A program made the position numbers and the translations under genes. This document shows, in pieces, positions 49,236 through 61,712 of a DNA stretch of 64,000 nt. Each line of letters begins with the position of its first letter. Positions within the stretch are counted from its first letter, which is position 1. The DNA comes from Gigantopelta aegis (Eukaryota > Mollusca > Gastropoda > Neomphalida > Peltospiridae), in the NCBI RefSeq assembly GCF_016097555.1, contig NC_054701.1, forward strand, positions 30,386,618-30,450,617. The letters are read 5' to 3'. Under the pieces are notes generated by a model. It made no database searches. It was given only the letters and a program-made list of their open reading frames with translations, and was not told the origin of the DNA.

Positions 49236-49719
49236 ACAAACCAAACATCAAAATAAATAAAATATAATTAAAGTGATATATTGTTTCTTTGACTAACCTG
49301 GGGCTAGCATAATGAAGAATAATTGATAAAATCGGCTTTTATTCATAGAATACTGGGTTAGACAGTTTTCACTTCAGTTACTGGTTTCGACATACTAGTA
49401 GATCTAGTTATTGATTAAAATACAGATCACCACAGGTTTAGAACAATTAGTTTACAACACCACACCCCTTTTTTGCCACCAACCTGTCAATAATATTGCA
49501 TATAAATCAAGGTTGTCAGATCAGTTTTTTCATTGGTGTGTAAATCCCAACACTCATAAACTGCAAAATTTAGGCTAGTACTCTGTTATGACTAGTTTAT
49601 GGTTTATTTTTTAATTTAATGCACCACACCACTATTTGTCATGTCCTTACTTTTTGTATCTATTTAATACCAAGTTCTCAAATGTCTTTTAAAATCTTCC
49701 TTTGATGATTGCACGTAGG

Positions 49720-50005
49720 TTTAAAGGGACATTCCTGAGTTTGCTGCAATTTTTAAGATGTTATCAACAGAGACTTTTTAACAATTGTAATTACATGTCA
49801 AATATATTTTTCTGCATAAAATATTAGTGGCTGTATTTTAAATGTGTTTCTGATCATTCTATTATTTGTACTAGGTTTAATTTCATTTTATTTCCTAAAA
49901 AATGTTTTTTTCGTACATACAAAATTATTTGAAGACAAAATCCAGTTTGGGCTTCTTACAAATATTAAGATGATAATGTCCAATGGCATAAAGTATTTAA
50001 CTGTG
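49720..50005. repeat. Dispersed repeat, AAAGGGACATTCCTGAG type
   Basis: AAAGGGACATTCCTGAGTTT then TGTAATTACATGTCAAATAT and AGACAAAATCCAGTTTGG read like an abundant interspersed family. It is cut on the right by a tRNA-headed SINE starting near 50,010. Family membership is from general knowledge, not checked. Confidence 0.45.
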
Positions 50006-50009
50006 TATG

Positions 50010-50163
50010 TGACGTTACACCTACCCACTGAGCCTAGCGGTGCGCTCACCCTGGATTGGGGCCGGTACTGGCATGAAAGATCCCCCATTGCCTCTGGTGG
50101 GATACGAATCCAGTATCTACCAGCCTCAAGTCCGATGGCATAACCACTACACCACCGAGGCTG
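50010..50163 (-). repeat. SINE2 head fragment
   Basis: CCAGCCTCGGTGGTGTAGTGG on the minus strand, B-box GGATTCGTATCCC, ending in the ACTCAGTGGGTAGGTGTAA-like block. Confidence 0.75.
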
Positions 50164-50476
50164 GTAACAAACTACTACAAACTGGACAACAACAAATACC
50201 TTGTTTATACAGATAACTGTTTAATCTAAAAAAAATATATATATATATTTAATATGTAATAATATTGTGGTCATAAAAAAGGCTCTGTCATTCGAAAAGA
50301 TCTTATCGTGGAAACAAGCCCAGGATAATTCCTTTAATCCGCGCCTTATCGGTGTACATGGAGGTTGGGCATGCTTTTCGATACATAAATTATTATAACT
50401 TGTGTGCTACAATTTACAGATAAGTGGCCATGCCATGCTCCCGAATCTACAATAACACAAGTCTTCACTTTATTAT

Positions 50477-50478
<2 letters not shown>

Positions 50479-50530
<52 letters not shown>
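50479..50530. repeat. (GT)n microsatellite
   Basis: About 26 GT units, 120 bp past the GT62 stop codon. Confidence 0.97.
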
Positions 50531-50531
<1 letters not shown>

Positions 50532-50619
50532 CTTTAATCATTTTAAAATTATAACAAGTACAAATATATTGGTAAATAGTGGCATGCTTAGGTGCGATTG
50601 AACAATCTGATGGACTACT

Positions 50620-50625
50620 TTTATT
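50620..50625 (-). promoter_or_regulatory. Candidate poly(A) signal of the GT62 frame
   Basis: AATAAA on the minus strand about 30 bp past the stop codon of the glycosyltransferase frame. Position and sequence are plausible, but such hexamers are common in AT-rich DNA. Confidence 0.25.
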
Positions 50626-50653
50626 CAGTAGAGAGTTTCATTTAACCAGTAAA

Positions 50654-51814
50654 TCAATGATATACATTTACGAAAGGCATGCCGAATACGCCAAATCCCA
50701 TACGTTTTGCCAATTTAGCCAGTCCTTCAGTTTCTATGTGATGATCGACAATATTTTCTGGAAAATTCAGACCTTTCCTATGAAGATCGGCATTGACCAA
50801 AAGTGTACAACCACCAACGCCATCTATCGGCACAACACGACCCTCGGCTCTGAGGTCCGGTAGATAGAGCCGCTGGGTCTGCGAATAACCTTCTAACATC
50901 AGATCACCAGGACCGAGTTTTTCCTGTTGTTCTAGAGACATTTTAGTTTCCCGCCATGTGTTTTTATCGAAGACTCTCTCCTTGTTTGAGGAATCGATAT
51001 ACAAACAATTTGGTACCACTATCTTCTGATCTGCAGACAGAAGCTGCTGGATGGTATCAATGGGTAATTTGGAGATGTCGCTGTCTATCCAAAGCACCCA
51101 ATCCTCGTCTTTTAATCCTTGCTTGAATAAAAGATTCCTAGATTTTGCCAAATGTTTTCTCCTTGAAAGCTGCACATATTTTTAGCGCTTGTTATCCCAG
51201 TTGCACTCACTTTTATCGTAAATATCAAAATGGATGACCTCAACGCGAGAAAAAGATGCATTTCGTAAATCTGCAGCTGTATCTTTAGCTGCAGCAACCG
51301 TCGAATCTTTACTACAGTCCTCACCGAAAATTATGGAAATCAACTTGTGAGGATACGTCAACGACTTCAAAAGTTTGGCGTACTTCGATAGTTGGTTAGC
51401 AACGTTGTGAATTGGAGTCAGTATGACAATCCTTTCGGTGTACTTTCTATCTTCATAATGTATGTACTTTTGTATGACATGTTCTGCTATTTTAGCCACG
51501 TAATCGGACGTCGATTTTAAAGGCACGGGTGGAATGGCGAAAAAAGCGGTCGGGTCTTTGGTTGTTGGAGCCAAGTTAGTTTTTACTGAGACAGATGAAT
51601 TCAACTCTCTTCTTCGACTAGTGTCCATGCTCGGGTTCTGTTGCGAGCTGACCCTAAAAAACTGTTTACTATTGCACTTCTTCTTTTTGATAAATTGACA
51701 CATGAAATCATAGTCACTGATAAACACAACTAGAATAATTATTCCAAACATTGTAAATACACTTACTCGTGTCCAGGACAGACGATTCCGTCGTAAAGAA
51801 CACAACAGCACCAT
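50654..51814 (-). pseudogene. Anp1/Mnn9-family (GT62) glycosyltransferase, intronless, one in-frame stop
   Basis: A continuous 386-codon frame with one TAA at codon 211 (51182-51184). Residues 16-38 form a signal anchor (RVSVFTMFGIIILVVF), giving a type II Golgi-like topology. The catalytic domain shows RIVILTPIHN, the ISIIFGEDCSKDST loop, WVLWIDSDIS with the DxD-type metal site, and the C-terminal block DGVGGCTLLVNADLHRKG followed by HIETEGLAKLAKRMGFGVFG. These are the hallmarks of the fungal Anp1/Mnn9/Van1 mannosyltransferases (CAZy GT62). The stop lies between CNWDNKR and KYVQLSRRKHLAKSRN, both conserved, with no frame change, so it looks like a point mutation or sequence error. Translation is taken from the first ATG (51814); the open frame extends 28 codons further without an ATG. 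Activity, sugar donor and origin (possible transfer or retrocopy) are inferred. Confidence 0.8.
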
Positions 51815-52341
51815 GTCCGAACAGAATAATGTTTTGTTATCTCCTTTCAGGTTCACTGACACTGTACACCCTGTTTTGACCAGGTTACTTAGAAACAAAG
51901 CCGGTTGTTTTCAGTTTTTAATAACCCCATCCAGATAGGTAGTGGTTAAATAACAATGCGAAGCTTTGATGGACATTGTTCGAAATATAAGCACACGAAA
52001 CCGTTAGTTTATATGTCGCAGACGATTACCCTTGATACATTTTCTTTGTTGCTTTTCTTTCAGGAAACTTGCTTCTTTGGTATTACTGTTGGCTCAGTAC
52101 CAGGATAAAATGCTGAAATAGTCCATTGTGATAAAATAACATCACTATGCGTCTCTAATTGTCGCCGATGTAATGGATAATATGTACGTAGTTTTGTAAA
52201 ACTAATCTTTTGTGTAATAAAAAAACTTATCTCCCATGTTAATCCATGGACATTACTCACTGTGAAGTGGGTGTGTGGCCTTGTCCACTTGAACAATCTG
52301 ACCACATTTTCCCTTTTATTTATTTATTCATTTATTTATTT
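51815..52341. other. Region upstream of the GT62 frame
   Basis: Short AT-rich stretch with no repeat recognised until the SINE. It would contain the promoter of the minus-strand frame; no motif identified. Confidence 0.5.
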
Positions 52342-52554
52342 TCCCAGTCGGTGGACCCATTGCGTTATTTCTCGTTCCAGCCAGTGCACCGCGAGTGATG
52401 TATCAAAGGCCGTGGTATATTCTATCCTGTCTGTGCATATAAAAGATCCCTTACTTACAAAGGGAAAAATATAGCGGGATTCCTCTCTAAGACCGTGTTA
52501 AAATTACCAAAATGTTTGACATCCAGTAGCCGATTTTTAATAAATCAATATATA

Positions 52555-54047
52555 CTCTTCAAAAAAAGAAACGCAAAAGGGTACAAATGGGTTATAATTC
52601 CGATTTTATGTTTCCTACCGGTTCATGCTTTGTGAATATAAAGTCATTGCATGTCCCAAACACATTCCCACGGTTACATTCGATAAAACGCAGCTACTGT
52701 ACAATAAAGTTCCAAAATGTGAATATTCGCAAAAACGCAGCCACGTGCAAACTATGTCACCACTGCACGTGCGTTGTCTGCACGTGCAACATGAACACCG
52801 ACAGTATAAAAGTGCAGGGTGTTCGCTTGCCTGGCCTCTGTATCTGGCCGACAGTTGACAATCCAGGACATGCCACGTCTCGGTGAACCGCAGAGAAACA
52901 ATGCCATCGGCCGACTAGACGCAGGCGAATCCAGAACGGCCGTTGCCAGGGCATTCTATGTGTCCCCAAGCACCATCTCCAGACTGGTGGGACCGTTACC
53001 AGCAAACATGGATCAACACGTGACCTCCCTAGATCCGGTCGACCACGGGTCACTACCCCCAGGGCAGGACCGCTACATCCGGGTACGCCACCTTCGGGAA
53101 CGATTGACTACTGCCACCTCCACAGCCGCAGCAATACAAGGTTTGCGCAGGATATCCGACCAGACCGCACGGAACCGCCTACGTGAGGTAGGAATTCGTG
53201 CCAGACGTCCAGTTCGAGGTGTCATCTTAACACCACAACACCGTCGACTCCGACTGCAGTGGTGCCAGATTCATCGACAATGGCCTCAACTGCGATGGAG
53301 ACAGGTGTGGTTCAGTGACGAGTCCCGATTTCTGCTCCGACGTCATGATGGAAGATGTCGCGTGTATAGGCGTCGTGGTGAACGTTATGCGGCAAACTGC
53401 GTGCAGGAAGTGGACAGATTCGGCGGGGGTAGTGTCATGGTGTGGGCAGCCATCTCACACACTGGCAGAAACTGACCTGGTCCACGTGCAGGGCAACCTG
53501 AATGCACAGGGCTACATTGACCAGATCCTCCGGCCACACATCGTTCCAGTTATGGCCAACGCAGTGTTCCAACATGACAACGCCATGCCCTCACACAGCA
53601 CGTCTCACAACGGCTTTCCTACAGAACAACAACATTAATGTCCTTCCTTGGCCATCGATATCACCGGATTTGAACCCAATTGAGCATCTATGGGACGAGT
53701 TGGACCGACGCCTCCGACAGCGACAACCACAGCCCCAGACCCTGCCCGAGCTGGCAGCAGCCTTGCAGGCCGAGTGTGCCACCATCCCCCGGAACGTCAT
53801 CCGTACTCTGGTTGCTTCAATGGGCAGGCGCTGCCAGGCAGTTGTCAACACACGCGGAGGCCACACTCGGTATTGACTCCAGATGACCTTGACCTTGGTG
53901 GTGTGTCCTATCACTTACTCACAATGGACTAGAGTGAATTGTGAACAATCCTGCAACATTTGGTAATTATCGGACTCACCATTCAATAATTAAATCAATT
54001 CTCCAAATGTTACGACAATGTGGTTTTGCGTTTCTTCTTTTGAAGAG
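52555..54047. mobile_element. Tc1-like element C inserted in a SINE
   Basis: Ends CTCTTCAAAAAAAGAAACGC and GCGTTTCTTCTTTTGAAGAG are inverted copies, flanked by TA (52553-52554 and 54048-54049). The 1493-bp element interrupts the 3' tail of a SINE, whose last ~30 bp resume at 54050. Confidence 0.88.
52870..53876 (+). pseudogene. Tc1-type transposase with several frameshifts (copy C)
   Basis: Begins MPRLGEPQRNNAIGRLDAGE. Residues typical of Tc1 appear in three frames: RISDQTARNRLREVGIRARR, WFSDESRF (first D) and GGGSVMVWAAIS up to a stop at 53475; then TDLVHVQGNLNAQGYID and FQHDNAMP (second D) in another frame; then NVLPWPSISPDLNPIEHLWD (E) to GGHTRY in the third. An additional local frame slip near 52985-53050 replaces the usual linker sequence after the HTH. 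Its codons are GC-richer than the surrounding AT-rich DNA. Confidence 0.88.
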
Positions 54048-54217
54048 TATATGTTATAGTGGCGTCGTTAAACAAAACAAATTTATTTATTTTTGTCATA
54101 AATAAAAAAAATACACCCCCTACCCTGCCTACCAGATTATGCCCAAGTTTTATTTATTTAATGTTTGTACTCCGTGTGTGCGTGCGTGCATACATACATA
54201 CATACACACACACATAC

Positions 54218-55930
<1,713 letters not shown>

Positions 55931-56607
55931 CGTACGTGCTCCTATATTTGCAGGGGGTAGGGCAAGCTGACTTTTGCCCGAAATTAAACGAAAATGCCCA
56001 AATCAGAATAACAACATTTATTAATATTAGCTTCACTGCCAAACAGCTATATATAGGGTTGCAAATGAATCCATACGCATTTTTACATGAATTATAAGTA
56101 ATATTGTGAACACTGGGTAGAATGATGGAAATAGTATACGCGATGAAATGATTTTAGTCCAGCTCATTTTGTCCGAATACACCCCCTCCCCCGACCCCTG
56201 CCTCGTAAGTTTATGAAGTTACACTAGATGCACACGACAGCTGAAGTCACCAACAATACCATACTAGCGTACCAGTATCCAACTTTACGTGTATAGCTAA
56301 AGCAACCAACCATACCTTACTAACGTACCAGTACCCTAAGTTGCTCTGACAAACGTTCGTTAAAGATTCTTCTCCTGCCATTTCTGGATCGATCACAAAC
56401 TGCGTGTGAACAACATTTTGGGGAGTGCAGCAAAGACTATGTAGCAAATCCGTTCATTTATGACACCACATACGGGGCGTATAGATTGAAAACTAGGTCA
56501 CTGATACCGGCCCGTACCGCGACACTTGGTGTAATTTACACACAGGTACCGCCACAAAGGTAACACACATTATGTACGAGTACTCCGCGATGTATTTGCA
56601 CAGTCGG

Positions 56608-56608
<1 letters not shown>

Positions 56609-56646
<38 letters not shown>

Positions 56647-56672
56647 CCGTCCGTCCGTCCGTCCCTCTCTCT

Positions 56673-56743
<71 letters not shown>

Positions 56744-56782
56744 TCCCTCCCTCCCTCCTCCCTCCCTCCCTCCCTCCGTCCG

Positions 56783-56852
<70 letters not shown>

Positions 56853-56890
56853 CTCTCCCTCCCTCCCTCCCTCCCTCCGTCCGTCCGTCC

Positions 56891-56985
<95 letters not shown>

Positions 56986-56986
56986 C
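56609..56986. repeat. Compound CT/CCGT/CCCT microsatellite
   Basis: Blocks of (CT)n alternate with (CCGT)n and (CCCT)n in a roughly mirror order, about 380 bp, all pyrimidine on the + strand. Confidence 0.95.
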
Positions 56987-57200
56987 TGCGCGTGCTGTAA
57001 CCTCACCGTGGTGCAGGGGTGTAATATTCTCTTTGAGAATGGCCAATACAGCACAAATTGAAGTTTAGAGTAAAATTCGGTGTCCGTAAAATTCTGTGAT
57101 ATTTGTATTTGTATTTTTGGCACAGTTCTTTACACTGTTTTTGTTTAAACCTTGAATTTTTATATTGATGTTGATCATCACTTTATTTGCATTACCATAG

Positions 57201-57277
57201 TTTGACACCCAATAGCCGATGTATTTTTCGTGCTGGGGTGTCGTTAAACATTCATTCATTCATTCATTCATTCATTC
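57201..57277 (+). repeat. Gamma-type 3' tail
   Basis: TTTGACACCCAATAGCCGAT, GTGCTGGGGTGTCGTTAAAC and (ATTC)5, then CT repeats. Confidence 0.7.
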
Positions 57278-57319
57278 TCTCTCTCTCTCTCTCCCTGTCT
57301 CTCTGTCTCTCTGTCTCTC

Positions 57320-57625
57320 GGGCGGGACGTAGCTCGGTGGTAAAGCGCTCGCTTGATGCGCGGTCGGTTTAGGATCGATTCCCGTCGTTGGATCCATTGG
57401 GCTCTTTCTCGTTCCAGCCAGAGCACCACGACTGGTATATCAAAGGTCGTGGTATGTGCTGTCCTGTGTGAGATGGTGAATATAAAAGATCCCTTGCAAC
57501 TAATGGAAAAAATGTAGCGGGTTTCCCCTCTAAGACTATATGTCAACATTACCAACTATTTGACATCCAAGAGCCGATGATTGACAAATCAATGTGCTCT
57601 AGTGGTGCCGTTAAACAAAACAAAC
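57320..57625 (+). repeat. SINE, beta tail
   Basis: GGGCGGGACGTAGCTCGGTG head, GGATCGATTCCCG B-box-like, complete body and CGTTAAACAAAACAAAC end. It directly follows a CT microsatellite. Confidence 0.9.
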
Positions 57626-57747
57626 ATTAACTCTCTCTATCCAGTTTGTTCGATCTTCTGTCTGGACGAAGGTTTTGGGTGTTTCTAAAGGTCGGTCACA
57701 CATTTGTGACCGCAATAGCGAACATTAAAACAAATTGTATTAAAAGT

Positions 57748-57986
57748 TAGTTTGTTTTCTTTTAATGACACCACTAGAGCACATTGATTTATTGTCATCG
57801 GCTGTATTGGATGTCAAACATTTGGTAATTTTTCCATTAGTAGCACGGGATATTTTATTTGCACCACAGACATGATAGCACATACCACGGTCTTTGATAT
57901 ACCAGTCGTGGTGGACCGACTAGAACGGGAAATAAACCGACCGCGCACCAGGCGAACGCTTTGCCACTGGGCTACGTCCCGCCCCC
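57748..57986 (-). repeat. SINE, beta tail, internally deleted, 12-bp duplication
   Basis: Head GGGGGCGGGACGTAGCCCAG on the minus strand. TTGTATTAAAAG flanks both sides (57736-57747 and 57987-57998). It faces the SINE at 57320 tail to tail. Confidence 0.88.
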
Positions 57987-58604
57987 TTGTATTAAAAGAA
58001 AAATATATTAAAGCCACCAACTTGGAAATTGCTTTAAAGCAATTGTCTTGGGTAACGTATTATAACCTGTTCCCGACTAGTAGAGCCTTTTAAACGACTA
58101 TTAATACACAGGACCGTAGGAACCGGAGGGTGATGGTAGTAGTGGCACAGCCACACACACACGCACACATACCCCCACTCAACAAAATTTTTAAATTTGT
58201 TCGTCCTACACTATATATATATAAAGATAAAATTATGGCTTGTACCCGCCACTAGAGGTTGTCCAGACATCGTTCCTGGATCATTCTACAAAAAGTGTCA
58301 CTTTTATTTACATATAGAAAACTAAATTTGTTGTCTGTAACGATACCTTATTAATAATATCATCCTGTCATGGCATTTTTTTTTCTTCTGGTAATTGGCT
58401 TTGATAGAGAGTTTATTCAAGATTCGTGTAAAATGTCATTGGTGTTACCTGTCCTAAGCACAACACTATACATAACATGTATGCACTGTTAAAATATAAA
58501 AGAGAAGACATAACACTGAATACCTTTAATGTAATACGTACTGATGGCTGACTTACTCACTTATGAAGGAACCTTGTAAATATTTTCCGTATTCAAAAGA
58601 TGGG

Positions 58605-58995
58605 GGAGACCGGCCTCGGTGGCGTCGTGGCAGGCTATCGGTCTACAGGCTGGTAGGTACTGGGTTCGGATCCCAGTCGAGGCATGGGATTTTTAATCCA
58701 GATACCGACTCCAAACCCTGAGTGAGTGCTCCGCAAGGCTCAATGGGTAGGTGTAAACCACTTGCACCGACCGGTGATCCATAACTGGTTCAACAAAGGC
58801 CATGGTTTGTGCTATCCTGCCTGTGGGAAGCGCAAATAAAAGATCCCTTGCTGCTAATCGGAAGAGTAGCCCATGTAGTGGCGACAGCGGGTTTCCTCTC
58901 AAAATCTGTGTGGTCCTTAACCATATGTCTGACGCCATATAACCGTAAATAAAATGTGTTGAGTGCGTCGTTAAATAAAACATTTCTTTCTTTCA
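58605..58995 (+). repeat. Composite SINE: SINE2-type head on an alpha-tail body
   Basis: The head CGGCCTCGGTGGCGTCGTGG, GGTAGGTACTGGGTTCGGAT (B-box) and the AGGCTCAATGGGTAGGTGTA block belong to SINE2. From about 58765 it continues with the other family's GATCCATAACTGG, AAAGATCCCTTGCTGCTAAT and the CATATAACCGTAAATAAAA tail. Confidence 0.8.
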
Positions 58996-59449
58996 AAAGA
59001 TGGTGGGCAATATAAGCTTGTCCCTGGAGTTTTATGTCATTGGTGTTACTGTATATACTTATGAGAAAACAAAAGAAAACTAAATGCTCTCTGGATGAAA
59101 CATTCCACCGATAGATATCGGCCATTGAACTTATTTGTCAAAATCATCAGACATATGAACAGTTGTGAATAGTTTTCTTTAAATGTCATGAATGTCATGA
59201 ATGTCACTGGTGTTACGATCGTATTTATGTAATGGTTAATAATTTTAAGAAACTTTTTGTATGTTATAGTATACATCGTATGTCTGCTGCAACATGCACT
59301 TTTTCAGTTTTCTCAACTCTTTTTTTTCAGAGAGCATGAATTAATTATGTACTTATTTGTAATTGGTGTTACCTGTCATTGGTGTTACCAAGTACTGAGT
59401 AACACCAATGACAATGAGTTTGAATAAGATGCCGTTTTCCTCGCTTTGC

Positions 59450-59960
59450 ATATTAGTGAAGATGATTTGAAAATTAAAGGGACTTGTCCAGAATCATAGT
59501 TGCATAAAGGCACTATGGGTAAAATAAATGTTTTGCTGGAATGTAAAGAGTATATCTTCAACGTCCTTAACTGCGTTATGCTTGGTTCGCGCAATTAACA
59601 TCCGATTTGTGGTCTGCTTGTCGTTCATTTCTGAGGTTTTTCTTCACAGTTAGTGAAGATTTCCATTAACAATAAAGTTCAGACAAGTAAGTATCTAAAT
59701 ACAAAACTTTACAAACCCTTAAAACCATTAAGCTTAGGCTACTATAGTCCGTCCCATCCTTCTACAATATAAGTGGTTTTTTGTTAATAATTCCTGTTTG
59801 GTTTGACGTAAGAAGACAAGTAAAAGTGTTTTGGAAATAAAAAATAAATACTATTTTTGTGTCCAATAAATAAAACAATCGGCTCAGAAATAAATAGCAT
59901 GTAGTAAATTTCATAGTATGAAAAAAAGGCGTTCCCTGTGGAACCGTTGGTAAAACGCGG
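59450..59960. repeat. Relative of the 23.6-23.9 kb Kolobok/MITE sequence
   Basis: Shares CAGACAAGTAAGTATCTA, TAGTCCGTCCCATCCT, CAATCGGCTCAGAAATAAAT and AGGCGTTCCCTGT with 23,600-23,920 in the same order, with divergence and indels. Confidence 0.65.
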
Positions 59961-60985
59961 ACCGGACAAACTGATTTTTTTCCTCTTTTTAAACAAAAAA
60001 TAAACAAAAGTGTTCGTCCATTGTGTATAGTTCAGAAATATATATTTTATTATATAGTTATTTTTAAAAATTGAAAATGTCGAACGGCGCATGCGCGAAA
60101 ATGTTATTTTTACAAATGCTAAACGCAGTTAGAAACTACTACCTTTCCTGTTTAAGAGGTTAACTTTATCATAAAGAAGGCGTCCTCGTTTTCTGAAAAT
60201 ATTTGGAACATTTAGAGTTTTGCAGCGCTTGCGTAAAAGCAAAAGTAGGAGTACAACATTTTACTCGTTACTGGGAATACAAGTATACAGTAAAATAGAT
60301 TTTGAGCCTTAATATAAACACGAAAATAACTACATAAATGAATGAATTAATAAATCTTTAATTTAATATATAAACAAAATTAAAATTCTGTATCTTAATT
60401 TAGTATATTTTTAAAACTGTCTGACTGGCCGTATCTTATCAATACAGAAACACACAATTATTCTAATAGGCCTTTAATAGTTGTAGGCTAAAGAAGAAAA
60501 AACAGAAGAAAAAAACATTTAAGGAAATATTAATTACAAGTAGTGTAGTGGTAGTTTCAAGAATAATAGTATTTCCAGGATACAGTCTTGAACGTCACTG
60601 GTGTTACACATTGTCATTGGTGTTACTTGTTTTGCCATTAGTTTTACGCAAGAATATTTTAGCTGTCATTTCTCAAGAAACTTTATTTTTGAAATTTAAA
60701 TTGTTTATTTAGGAAAGCATACCTTCTACCTTTATGACTTTGATTAAATTTATTTTGAAGGACTCCATATTTTTAAATAATTAAAACTGCCACAGTGTAT
60801 AATTTAAGTCACAGATATCCGTGTGGAAATGCACAATTACACCCTTGGATAGTTTTTAATTCTAAAGTTATTCCATATATGTTATTAGAGACACCCAAAT
60901 AACACATCCATGTGCACTTGGCCACTATAAACCAATTGGATTACACTGCTGAACTACCCCACTTGTCCGGTAACACCAATGACAT

Positions 60986-61138
60986 AATGAACTTGTTCAC
61001 AGAGTAATATGTATCTGCACGTGCAGGCCGATTACAGTTCTGCGTGGCCAGATATAATTTTATGTTTCTTTGTTCATCTATTTTCCAAAAGTTAACAATA
61101 AATATTTATATCTTTTAATTGTTTTATCTTGAATTTGT
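60986..61138. other. Left flank of the 61-64 kb element
   Basis: AT-rich; nothing recognised apart from the end of the motif cluster. Likewise 63,906-64,000 on the right. Confidence 0.5.
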
Positions 61139-61143
61139 ATTTA

Positions 61144-61577
61144 CAAGGGGTCCAACCTAAACCGTATGACACGTGCTTGAACTTCATATACCACTACCAA
61201 AATGGCGGATGAAGCTCGCTTCGATACACCACGGTGAGTACATTTTGTCTTACAGCTGCATGCTGAATGCCTTTCTAATTAAAATAATATTGCGATACGG
61301 CTCTAGAATGAATTCGGCTCTCGATTTTGTTCAACCAAAAAAAAGCTATTGAAGAAAAACCTCGTTGTTTTGACGGTCAAAACAAACATGATCGAAATAT
61401 TTGGTGTTATTTTAATGACACATTATATTTATATACCTTGAAAGTGTCATGATGAAAGCTTGTACACCCTGGGAGCTAAATTATGCTAATATGTTTTGGA
61501 AAGTAATTTTATAATTGTTCATCCAAGACATTTCTTATAGTTTAGGCACATCTTCGTCTGCTCCCCCTGGTTTAAGC
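61144..61577 (+). repeat. Left long inverted repeat of the 61-64 kb element
   Basis: Matches the complement of 63447-63900 along its length with scattered substitutions and small indels. Shared stretches include TATTGCGATACGGCTCTAG and GAAGAAAAACCTCGTTGTTT. Confidence 0.85.
61200..61231 (+). CDS. First exon in the left repeat (MADEARFDTPR)
   Basis: ATG in the context CCAAAATGG, then ten codons and a phase-2 donor CG|GTGAGT. Its twin in the right repeat reads MADKARFATRR. The reading frame is kept between copies and several differences are amino-acid changes, so it was probably coding when duplicated. The downstream exon on this strand is uncertain: a strong acceptor at 61676-61677 reaches a stop after nine codons, while a weak AG at 61731-61732 would enter the long frame to 62384. 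Confidence 0.5.
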
Positions 61578-61712
61578 CAAGATTTTGTTTACTTCAAAAA
61601 AAGTATATTTGAATTTGTATCCCTAAAATATCGTGATTATATTTTTCAACTTAAGGCGTGTTTTTTTTTTCTTCAGTAATGGGGAAATACAAAAAGAAGC
61701 CAGTTAAGTTAA

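Larger units (their letters stand above)
52342..54081 (+). repeat. SINE (beta tail) split by Tc1 copy C
   Basis: The body from 52342 (CCAGTCGGTGGACCCATTG) lacks the tRNA-like head. It reads through the usual ATAAAAGATCCCTT and GTTTGACATCCAGTAGCCGA blocks to 52554; after the Tc1 insertion it ends with TAGTGGCGTCGTTAAACAAA. Confidence 0.85.
55931..58433. other. Microsatellite/SINE region
   Basis: Decayed satellite units to 56,340, the CT compound repeat, a gamma tail, two facing SINEs and nothing recognised at 58,000-58,430. Confidence 0.6.
58434..60985. repeat. Cluster of the 14-bp motif GTCATTGGTGTTAC
   Basis: Copies, allowing one or two mismatches, start near 58435, 59035, 59203, 59360, 59374, 60594 and 60612 on the + strand; near 59398 and 60970 they appear as GTAACACCAATGAC on the - strand. 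Most extend to TGTCATTGGTGTTACC. The outermost copies face each other, as terminal repeats would. No frame of note lies between. May be subterminal binding sites of a transposon, but no target duplication is convincing. Confidence 0.6.

Noticed and set aside
51815..51898. Upstream extension of the GT62 frame
   Set aside because: Open but without an ATG; the first ATG at 51814 precedes the signal anchor at a normal distance.
53591..53914. 107-codon minus-strand frame
   Set aside because: Antisense shadow of the Tc1 copy C transposase.
56536..57123. Long open frames of Arg-Glu or Ser-Leu repeats on both strands
   Set aside because: They are translations of the CT/GA microsatellite, open in several frames at once.
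58434..60985. Motif cluster as one transposon with TGTCATTGGTGTTACC ends
   Set aside because: The outer copies are inverted, but flanks (GTAAAA and TAATGA) give no clear target duplication, so it is reported as a motif cluster only.
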